DNA from: Ancylobacter sp. Lp-2
GTDB lineage: Bacteria > Pseudomonadota > Alphaproteobacteria > Rhizobiales > Xanthobacteraceae
Reading direction: 5' to 3'
Assembly: GCF_020523795.1 (NCBI RefSeq)
Contig: NZ_JAJALI010000002.1
Coordinates: 59,690 to 123,689 of the forward strand
Length of the DNA: 64,000 bases
Shown: positions 10,968 through 16,849 of the stretch, in pieces
Layout: each line of letters opens with the position of its first letter
Numbering within the stretch: the stretch's first letter is position 1
Position numbers and translations under genes: made by a program
Notes under the pieces: generated by a model
The model's input: only the letters and a program-made list of their open reading frames with translations
The model's database searches: none
What the model was told of the DNA's origin: nothing

Positions 10968-10996
10968 TTGACACCCATCGGGTGGAGCCAGTAAAT
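10968..10996 (+). promoter_or_regulatory. candidate promoter of tRNA-Val
   Basis: A perfect -35 hexamer TTGACA (10968-10973) is followed after 17 bases by GTAAAT (10991-10996), with the tRNA starting 20 bases later. The -10 is weak but the placement is right for a stable-RNA promoter. Confidence 0.55.
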
Positions 10997-11016
10997 CGCG
11001 CCACCTTGATGGCGGC

Positions 11017-11091
11017 GGGCGATTAGCTCAGCGGGAGAGCACTCCCTTCACACGGGAGGGGTCGCAGGTTCAATCCCTGCATCGCCCACCA
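11017..11091 (+). tRNA. tRNA-Val (anticodon CAC)
   Basis: A complete 75-nt cloverleaf. The acceptor arm GGGCGAT pairs with ATCGCCC, the D-loop contains AGCTCAGCGGGAGAGC, and the anticodon stem CTCCC/GGGAG encloses TTCACAC with anticodon CAC. The T-arm GCAGG/CCTGC contains TTCAATC. The discriminator is A and CCA is encoded. It reads GTG, a common codon in this GC-rich genome. It marks the left border of the phage-derived region. I found no second copy of its 3' end at the right side. Confidence 0.97.
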
Positions 11092-11385
11092 TCAAGCTCT
11101 AAGTTCTTCAATCCCTTAAGTTCGATGTTCGCCAGGTGCAGCAAGGCACCGGCGCGCGAACGTTTGCCCGACACAGCGAACGAACTCGTGGAAGATCCGG
11201 GGGATCGTTCCACCTGTGTCCTGCCGTAAGCGAAAAAGCGCTGAACGTCTCTCTCCGGAAGAGAGGGGATCAACCCACAGGCATGATGCGGACGCGACGG
11301 CGCGGGCGGCGTTCGGTGGTTTGGCGCATGCGATTCTCCTCTGCCGCGGCTGTCAGCTTGACGAGAGATTGGCAGTGCGACGGCC
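11092..11385. other. gene-poor stretch between tRNA-Val and the SRAP remnant
   Basis: No conventional gene is seen. The lower strand carries a 19-codon open frame at 11270-11329 encoding an Arg-rich peptide (MRQTTERRPRRRVRIMPVG) behind a near-perfect AGAGGAG Shine-Dalgarno. A short CTCTCT/AGAGAG hairpin (about 11249-11265) follows its stop. It may be a small translated peptide or chance. No integrase gene or integrase fragment is recognisable. Confidence 0.35.
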
Positions 11386-11516
11386 ATGTGCAACCTCCAC
11401 AGCCATAAATCCAACCTCGCCGCGATCATCGATCTGGTCGGGACGCTCCGCTATGGCGCCGGCAACTCGGCGCGGCAGCCGGGCGTCTACCTCGACTATC
11501 CGGCGTCCATCGCGTT
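11386..11516 (+). pseudogene. decayed SRAP (HMCES/YedK) gene fragment
   Basis: The first ~40 codons match the start of the intact SRAP gene at 22266. Here the sequence is MCNLHSHKSNLAAIIDLVGTL...AGN; the intact copy reads [21 protein letters not shown]...AGN. The catalytic Cys2 is retained. Homology stops abruptly near 11516, where a 12-bp inverted repeat begins, and none of the rest of the SRAP domain follows. The frame continues to 11778 with Arg-rich, unlike sequence. The fragment is too diverged from the 22266 copy to be a recent duplicate. Confidence 0.7.
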
Positions 11517-11547
11517 CCACCGGGCTCGTGGAGATCGAGCCCGGTGG
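11517..11547. repeat. 12-bp perfect inverted repeat at the SRAP breakpoint
   Basis: CCACCGGGCTCG (11517-11528) and CGAGCCCGGTGG (11536-11547) form a perfect stem around a 7-base loop, followed by ATTTG. It lies exactly where SRAP homology ends. It may be a terminator-like hairpin or a trace of the recombination that truncated the gene. Confidence 0.6.
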
Positions 11548-11661
11548 ATTTGTCGTCTGCCGCCCCGGGCAAGGCGCGATCGGCGTCTCGTCGGGACGGT
11601 TATCGTGGCCGCGTCTGACCCGAAGGCCACGCCGGCGCACCGATGGTCCGCCGGCGCGCAG

Positions 11662-11686
11662 GCAGGGCAGGGGGAGCCTGCCCTGC
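11662..11686 (-). terminator. hairpin downstream of tail protein 1
   Basis: GCAGGGCAGG (11662-11671) pairs perfectly with CCTGCCCTGC (11677-11686) around a 5-base loop. It lies about 50 bases past the stop of the tail gene. There is no T-run on either strand, so a factor-independent terminator is only possible. Confidence 0.35.
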
Positions 11687-11735
11687 TGTCACACCCTGCG
11701 GATCGAGGTGGCGCCAGTGATCGGACCGTGCGCGG

Positions 11736-14435
11736 TCACAGCGCCGAGAACAGCAACCGCCATGCCCCGCCGGAATAGATCATCCCCACGCGGCTGCTCA
11801 CCGATGTGAGGGTGATGTCGGAGCCGAGCTTTAGGTTGCCGCCCGAGGCGTCGCTATCCAGCGTCACGGGGTAGCTGCCCTGTATCCGCACAGTGAGGAT
11901 CCTCCCCTCCTGTGCGCCGGTGATCGCGGTGATGGTCTGCGCCGCGCTGGGGTTGGGCTCGGAGATGCGTATCTCGCGCAACGGCACGTCGCCATGCGCC
12001 GGGAGGCTGATCACCCCGCTCGCGGCGGTGAGCGTATAGTAGCTGTCGCCGAACTCATTGCCGTAGCGGGAGACGATGAGCCCGCCGCTATCCACCGCCG
12101 TGGCCGGTGGCGTGCCGCGCTGACGGTTGTTGACGATCCGCAGCGAGCCGTCGGTCTCCCAGTCCAGGGTGGTGCCGCGCGACAGGCTGACATGGGCGGT
12201 CGATATGTCCTCGAAGACGTTGTCGTCGATCTCGATGTCGCTGATTGTCTCCGTCGCCGAGCCTTCGTGCAGGATGCCGTAGGTCCCGTTGGCCAGCCGG
12301 TTGCCCCGGATCGTGACATCCGACCCGCTGAGCTTCTGCTGATAGCGGAACCAGATGAGCGGGTTGGTTCCATCGCCTTCGAGGTCGCTGTCCAGCACCG
12401 TGACGTGCGACTGGTTCTTGCCGATCAGCTGGATCGGCGTCTTGGCGCGCACCCGGGTATTGACCACTCGAAGGCTCTCGAAGCTTGCGCGGCCCTTGAT
12501 CGCGTCGCCGAGCTCGCAGTCGACGATGTTGATCCGCCCGGTATAGGGCGTTTCCGGGTACGTGCTGGGATCGGTCGTGATGTAGCCGCCGATGCCGATG
12601 CCGCCGCTGCTCATGCGCAGCCCGACGATGTTGTAGTTCTTACCGCGCAGCGTCATCCCTTTGACGTTGCGGGCGATGTGGTTGACGAGCGAGAAGTTCT
12701 TGACCTCGTGCCCGCCCGGCGCGTTCTCACACTCGAACGACACGCCGCCGGTGACGACGACATCGCCGCAGATCAGGCCCTCGGCGCTGACCGTCGAGTC
12801 CGACAGGTAAGTGACGAGATTGGCGAACCCGCAATCCACCGAGCGCCGGCAATATTTCCCGTCGGGGTCGTTGACGGCTGCCGAGATGCCGCCTTGCAGC
12901 ACGATCCCGTAGAACCTCTCGCTGACCGGCGTGGTGTTGGTCGGGTCGGTGTAGTCTCGCCCGAACGTCGCGGGCGAATCCACTTTCGCGGACACGTAGA
13001 TCGCCAGGACGATCGACGATCCCTTGAAGTTCTCGCAGTGCGACTTTTCCACCAGGATTTGCTCGAACCCCGTGATCGACAGCGGGGAAATCGCCGCCGT
13101 ACGTAGATATTCCTCGTCGCCCTCTTTGATCTCCGATTGGCCATCGCCGGGGCCATAGGCGCGGAAGTTGCGGATCAGGCAAGTGCCGCCGAGCTGCAGC
13201 TTGCGCACGTTGACCGGGTCGGCCACCGGGTCGGCGGCCAGGTCATAGTGCTCGAGCAGACCGGAACCCAGCGAAAGCGCGGCGCTGTTCGTGATCTCCC
13301 GAATTTGCGCCATCTCTCCAGCATAGGCGATGCCGTAGCCGGCGATGCCGGACACGCCGTTCCAGTACTGGTGCGTGCTGGTCACTGCCAGCCAGTCGCC
13401 GATGGAAAAGCCTGTCGTGTCGGCCACGGTGATGTCCGTCGCGCCTTCGGCAACGGCTGCGGTCAGGCGCGTCTTCGTCCCTGCGTAGGTCAGGCCATTG
13501 ATGCTGAGCCACGGTTCCGCACGCACGATCGAGCCGCCGGAAAGGTCGACGAAACCAGACGTGCCGAAATCGATGGAAATATCCCGGCCCTGAGGAACGA
13601 AGAGCTCATGGTAGGCCAACGAGCACTTATAGCGGCCATGGGCTTCGATGACCGGCGCGTAGCCGGCGGCCATGAGGTTGTTGGTGCGCAACACCAGGCG
13701 CCGGAAGGCATCGTCGTCGCTGGACGTGGTGCCGGCGCGGAACATCTCCGGCGTCAGTATGCCGGAATTGGGGGTAGCTGCGTCCGCGCGCCAGTCCAGC
13801 GGCACCGGCAGATAGGTGTAGCCGAAGAAGCTGGCCTGCCCCTGATCGGTGTATTCGACGAGCCAGAAGTCGTCGATCGTCCGATTGAATGTAGTGCTAC
13901 CCGAAAGACTCAACCCGTAGTCGCCCTCGCGGATGTAGAAGATAAGCGTGTTGGTTCCCGGATAGCCGACGCTACCCAGCGAGCGGCTCTTTCCCGCATC
14001 CAGGTTGAGAACGGTCGCCACCAGGTTCCCCGGATCGCCGGCTGCGCCGATGGTTACCCGCCAGCGCACGGCCTTGCCGGGTGCCGGAAGCGGATTGGTC
14101 GCGCCGGCCGCGCGAAAATCATAGGTGATGGTTTCGGACAGGGCCGACCCATTGATCACCCCGCCGCTCCAGGTGCAGTTGACCAGCGTCCATGGGGTGT
14201 CCGTGATCGCGGTCGGATCGGTCGTGAAACTCCCATCGACGAGGAGCTGGGAGCCGAGGGTCGGCATCCCGCCCGCCACGATCGGGTTGTTCGACCCGTC
14301 GCGGGCCAGCCGGTAGTGCGAGGCGCCGCCGTCGCCGGGGGCGGTGTAGCCGTAGAGGAAGACGTCATCCGGCAACGGGCTCGGCGCGGAAGCTGCCACG
14401 GCGTCGGCGAACGTGTCGAAACGTACGGTCGTCAT
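11736..14435 (-). CDS. phage tail fibre/spike-like beta-helix protein (tail protein 1)
   Basis: An 899-residue protein. Residues 1-40 (FDTFADAVAASAPSPLPDDVFLYGY) resemble N-terminal attachment segments of phage tail spikes. A jelly-roll-like region follows, then a long stretch of short repeats of the form xIRGNRLANGTYGI, DIEIDDNVFEDIS typical of a right-handed parallel beta-helix. A conserved C-terminal cap ends DASGGNLKLGSDITL. It is a full-length paralogue of the 16850-19483 product: ends similar, middle diverged. It probably recognises and may cleave a surface glycan; no catalytic residues can be assigned by eye. The ATG at 14435 has CGAGG upstream and sits 23 bases after a terminator. No capsid or tail-assembly genes are nearby. 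Confidence 0.82.
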   Translation of the reverse strand: MTTVRFDTFADAVAASAPSPLPDDVFLYGYTAPGDGGASHYRLARDGSNNPIVAGGMPTLGSQLLVDGSFTTDPTAITDTPWTLVNCTWSGGVINGSALSETITYDFRAAGATNPLPAPGKAVRWRVTIGAAGDPGNLVATVLNLDAGKSRSLGSVGYPGTNTLIFYIREGDYGLSLSGSTTFNRTIDDFWLVEYTDQGQASFFGYTYLPVPLDWRADAATPNSGILTPEMFRAGTTSSDDDAFRRLVLRTNNLMAAGYAPVIEAHGRYKCSLAYHELFVPQGRDISIDFGTSGFVDLSGGSIVRAEPWLSINGLTYAGTKTRLTAAVAEGATDITVADTTGFSIGDWLAVTSTHQYWNGVSGIAGYGIAYAGEMAQIREITNSAALSLGSGLLEHYDLAADPVADPVNVRKLQLGGTCLIRNFRAYGPGDGQSEIKEGDEEYLRTAAISPLSITGFEQILVEKSHCENFKGSSIVLAIYVSAKVDSPATFGRDYTDPTNTTPVSERFYGIVLQGGISAAVNDPDGKYCRRSVDCGFANLVTYLSDSTVSAEGLICGDVVVTGGVSFECENAPGGHEVKNFSLVNHIARNVKGMTLRGKNYNIVGLRMSSGGIGIGGYITTDPSTYPETPYTGRINIVDCELGDAIKGRASFESLRVVNTRVRAKTPIQLIGKNQSHVTVLDSDLEGDGTNPLIWFRYQQKLSGSDVTIRGNRLANGTYGILHEGSATETISDIEIDDNVFEDISTAHVSLSRGTTLDWETDGSLRIVNNRQRGTPPATAVDSGGLIVSRYGNEFGDSYYTLTAASGVISLPAHGDVPLREIRISEPNPSAAQTITAITGAQEGRILTVRIQGSYPVTLDSDASGGNLKLGSDITLTSVSSRVGMIYSGGAWRLLFSAL

Positions 14436-14763
14436 TTTGCTAACCTCGTTGGTTCAGGAAAAACGGCTGGGCACTGCGCCCAACCGCACGGATTTCCGGT
14501 ACCGGCCTGCGTTCGCGGATGGCACCGGGTAGAAGGGGCTGGCGATAGGGCGGATCGGATCCGCCGACGCGGCAGGCGTCGGGCGGCGCGTTCCTGTCGC
14601 CGGAGCGGGAGGGGTTTCGTCCCGGCGAGGCCGCCGGCGTCTCCGACGGGCGCCCGGCGCGAGAGGCGAACCGGTCGATGAAAAGCCGGACAGGGGGCTA
14701 TCGGGCCGGTTGGAACGCCGGCCGGCGCGCTGCTATGGTCCGCCGCGCTCGGAGGGGGAGTTG
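14436..14763. other. divergent intergenic region with terminator and 17-bp palindrome
   Basis: This 328-base gap separates tail protein 1 (minus) from the opposite-strand membrane protein gene (plus). It contains a minus-strand terminator at 14459-14485. A 17-bp palindrome lies at 14549-14565 (GGCGGATC, G, GATCCGCC), the form of a repressor operator. Both promoters should lie between about 14490 and 14745, but I cannot place convincing -35/-10 pairs. Confidence 0.5.
14459..14485 (-). terminator. intrinsic terminator directly upstream of tail protein 1
   Basis: On the minus strand GGTTGGGC (14485-14478) pairs with GCCCAGCC (14472-14465), including one G-U pair, around a 5-base loop. It is followed by GTTTTT (T-run 14463-14459). 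The tail protein 1 start codon ends only 23 bases further on, with its ribosome-binding site between. No gene on this strand ends just upstream, so it is not a preceding gene's terminator. Confidence 0.7.
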
Positions 14764-15504
14764 ATGAGAGAAAACGTGCGGATGGCGGTGATCTGCGGCC
14801 TCTGCGTGGTGCTGGGCCTGTGTCTCGGCTTCGCCGTCGCGGCGACGTTCTGGAGCCAGCTGCTGGCGGGCATCAACAGCAACGCGCTGTCGAACTGGCT
14901 GGGCTTCACCGGCGCGGTGATCGGGGCGCTGGCCACGGTGACGGCCGGTGCGCTGGCCTATATCGGCGTGGTCTACAGCCATGCGGCGAGCACGCGCGAC
15001 GCTGCCATTCACCGGATCACCGGCTATCTCGCCACCCTGCGCAACCTCTACGCCAGCTGGATGGAGCTGAAGGACACGCCGGAGACCGATCCGAGCCGCG
15101 ACCTGAAGGTGCATACGCTGCAGAGCGAATTGCTGCGACCGGAGGTTACCGTCGCGCTGTACGATTCCATCCTGCAGGAGGATCAGGTCGCGATCTTCGT
15201 GTTCTGTAACACCCTGCGCGTCGGTCTCACCAACGGGCACCCGCACCAGCACAATGCGGCGGGCCTCGCGCTCTACATCTTCGACGACGTCACCCGCGCC
15301 CTGACCATCCGCAAGCGCTTGCTCGAGGAGGGCAATCCGCTGCGCAAGGTGCAGGGCACCAAGTTCCTGGTGCCCGCGCCCTACATCAAGGCGCTGTCGA
15401 GCGGCGAGACCGCCGATGTCGCGGCCAAGAAGGCGTGGGTCTACGCCGAGCCGCAGGACCGGCAGCCGGCGGAGCTTCCCGCGCAACTGACCGCCGGCGC
15501 CTGA
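14764..15504 (+). CDS. membrane protein of unknown function inside the phage island
   Basis: A 246-residue protein on the strand opposite to its phage neighbours. Two N-terminal membrane helices (about residues 8-30 and 43-68, VAATFWSQLL between) precede a cytoplasmic helical domain of about 170 residues rich in charged residues (RITGYLATLRNLYASWMELKD...). The ATG at 14764 follows a GGAGGGGGAG site. Position and orientation fit a moron, an extra lysogeny-expressed gene, for which superinfection exclusion or host benefit would be typical. That is inference; no family is recognised. It converges with the small membrane protein gene at 15541. Confidence 0.8.
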   Translation: MRENVRMAVICGLCVVLGLCLGFAVAATFWSQLLAGINSNALSNWLGFTGAVIGALATVTAGALAYIGVVYSHAASTRDAAIHRITGYLATLRNLYASWMELKDTPETDPSRDLKVHTLQSELLRPEVTVALYDSILQEDQVAIFVFCNTLRVGLTNGHPHQHNAAGLALYIFDDVTRALTIRKRLLEEGNPLRKVQGTKFLVPAPYIKALSSGETADVAAKKAWVYAEPQDRQPAELPAQLTAGA

Positions 15505-15540
15505 TCGGGCCGGTCGCCGGGCGCGACCGCGTCGCCCGCG

Positions 15541-15825
15541 CTACGGCCGGAACAGATGGGCGCGCAGGCCGGCCCAGATGACGATGAGCGCACCGCCGGT
15601 GAGAATGGCGAGGACGGTGTAGCCGATCTTCGCCGCCGCGCCGTCCATTGCCTTGCGCCAGCGCCGCAGGAACCAGAAATCCTTGCGGGCCTCCTCGCGG
15701 TCGATCTTGTCATCGAGATAGAGGCCGGCATCCGCCAGCCCCCGCCGCACCGACTTCTCGATCAGTTCGCCGAATTCCTGCCGCGAGACGAAGAGGACGA
15801 CGGATTCCGCAGGCTCGTTCTCCAT
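15541..15825 (-). CDS. small phage-associated membrane protein
   Basis: A 94-residue protein. The N-terminal half is polar and helical (VSRQEFGELIEKSVRRGLADAG), then WFLRRWRKAMDGAA, then one hydrophobic segment (IGYTVLAILTGGALIVIWAGL) near the C-terminus. The layout resembles the DUF6127-like small proteins that follow holins in alphaproteobacterial prophages. The ATG at 15825 lies 5 bases after the holin-like gene, so the two are certainly co-transcribed. An accessory or antiholin-like role in lysis is inferred from position. Confidence 0.75.
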   Translation of the reverse strand: MENEPAESVVLFVSRQEFGELIEKSVRRGLADAGLYLDDKIDREEARKDFWFLRRWRKAMDGAAAKIGYTVLAILTGGALIVIWAGLRAHLFRP

Positions 15826-15830
15826 GCCCT

Positions 15831-16211
15831 TCAGCCTCCGAGCGGCTTTCGCGCCCGCCACCGGCCGTAGAGCACGGTGGCCGCCCCGAGGATGGCGGTG
15901 AGCTGCGAGGTGAGGGAATCGACGCTCGGCGGCGTGCCGTCGGCGATGTCGAGCGCCAGCGAATAGATGCCGCCGACCAGCGCGACGAGGGCGCCGAGCG
16001 TCACCCGCGACTGGTACCAGGGCTCGGCATTGGTGGCGTGGTCGAGCCGCGCGACGGCATCGCGGATCGCCGGCTGGCGGCTGAGCTCCGCCAGCACCTG
16101 GCCGGCGATCCGGTCGGCCTCGGCGCCGGAAGCGGCATTCTCGGGTATGCGGATGACGGTTTCCACGGCGCCGTGGACGGCGCGGGTCAAGGCGCGAAGA
16201 TTGGCGGACAT
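15831..16211 (-). CDS. holin-like phage membrane protein
   Basis: A 126-residue protein with a polar helical N-terminal half (residues 1-65) and two hydrophobic segments near the C-terminus (TLGALVALVGGIYSLALDIA and LTSQLTAILGAATVLYGRW) ending in a basic RARKPLGG tail. Its position directly after a cell-wall hydrolase gene and this topology fit a class II-like holin that permeabilises the inner membrane. The ATG at 16211 has GAGGAGG and lies 10 bases after the hydrolase stop. Assignment is by topology and context. Confidence 0.75.
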   Translation of the reverse strand: MSANLRALTRAVHGAVETVIRIPENAASGAEADRIAGQVLAELSRQPAIRDAVARLDHATNAEPWYQSRVTLGALVALVGGIYSLALDIADGTPPSVDSLTSQLTAILGAATVLYGRWRARKPLGG

Positions 16212-16221
16212 GACGGCCTCC

Positions 16222-16785
16222 TCAGGCCTCGTTGACGGAGAGCGCTCCGGTGCCCGCGCCTCGCGGCAACGGGCCTGCGGGCGCCGCGAAGGCCGCCGGC
16301 CACCGCAGGCCGCCGGGGCGCAACCGGCTCCGGGCGAGGCGGGTGACGGTGACCGCGTCGGACTGGTTGCCGCCGAGCACGTGCCAGGCGCTGCGATCCT
16401 GGCCGACGAGAAAGCCGACATGGCCCTGCCAGGATGACGGCGCGCCGTGCCAGAACACCGCGACGCAGCCATAGGCCGGCGTTTTGAGTTCGATGCCGAA
16501 TTTCAGCCAGTTGATCGAGCCCCAGGGGGCGGGCGGCAGCGTCTCGTGCGGCAGGCCGGCGGCGATGCACCAGCCGGCGAAGGTGCCGCACCAGGCGGCC
16601 TCGTCGTCGCGGAAGGGCGCATCGAGCGCCTCCAGCATGCGCAGGATCGCCGGGGCGTGCGTCGGTCCCTTGATCTCGCGAAGGCCGAGATGACGACGGG
16701 CTTCCTCGATCCAGGGCAGGGTGGGGGCGGCCCCCGGCGAATTGCCGGGGGCCGAGGGCTGCTTCTGCAGCTTCGATGGGGTCAT
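16222..16785 (-). CDS. phage cell-wall hydrolase, TIGR02594 family (NlpC/P60-like)
   Basis: A 187-residue protein matching the TIGR02594 family of phage-borne peptidoglycan amidases or endopeptidases. The helix WIEEARRHLGLREIKG is followed by the catalytic-Cys region AAWCGTFAGWCIAAAGL-like, GSINWLKFG and a His in GHVGFLVGQD. There is no signal peptide, consistent with release by the adjacent holin. The ATG at 16785 has GGAG at 7-nt spacing. An intrinsic terminator ends only 18 bases upstream of the start codon. It is the first gene of the lysis cassette (hydrolase, holin, small membrane protein). Confidence 0.88.
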   Translation of the reverse strand: MTPSKLQKQPSAPGNSPGAAPTLPWIEEARRHLGLREIKGPTHAPAILRMLEALDAPFRDDEAAWCGTFAGWCIAAGLPHETLPPAPWGSINWLKFGIELKTPAYGCVAVFWHGAPSSWQGHVGFLVGQDRSAWHVLGGNQSDAVTVTRLARSRLRPGGLRWPAAFAAPAGPLPRGAGTGALSVNEA

Positions 16786-16803
16786 GGCGAGGCTCCAGAA
16801 ACG

Positions 16804-16826
16804 AAAAAGCCGCCCGGAGGGGCGGC
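16804..16826 (-). terminator. intrinsic terminator between tail protein 2 and the hydrolase
   Basis: On the minus strand GCCGCCC (16826-16820) pairs with GGGCGGC (16815-16809) around a 4-base loop, followed by TTTTT (16808-16804). It lies 24 bases past the tail protein 2 stop and 18 bases before the hydrolase start codon, so it both ends one gene and precedes the next. Confidence 0.85.
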
Positions 16827-16849
16827 GTGGGACGAGCGGGCGGAACGGG

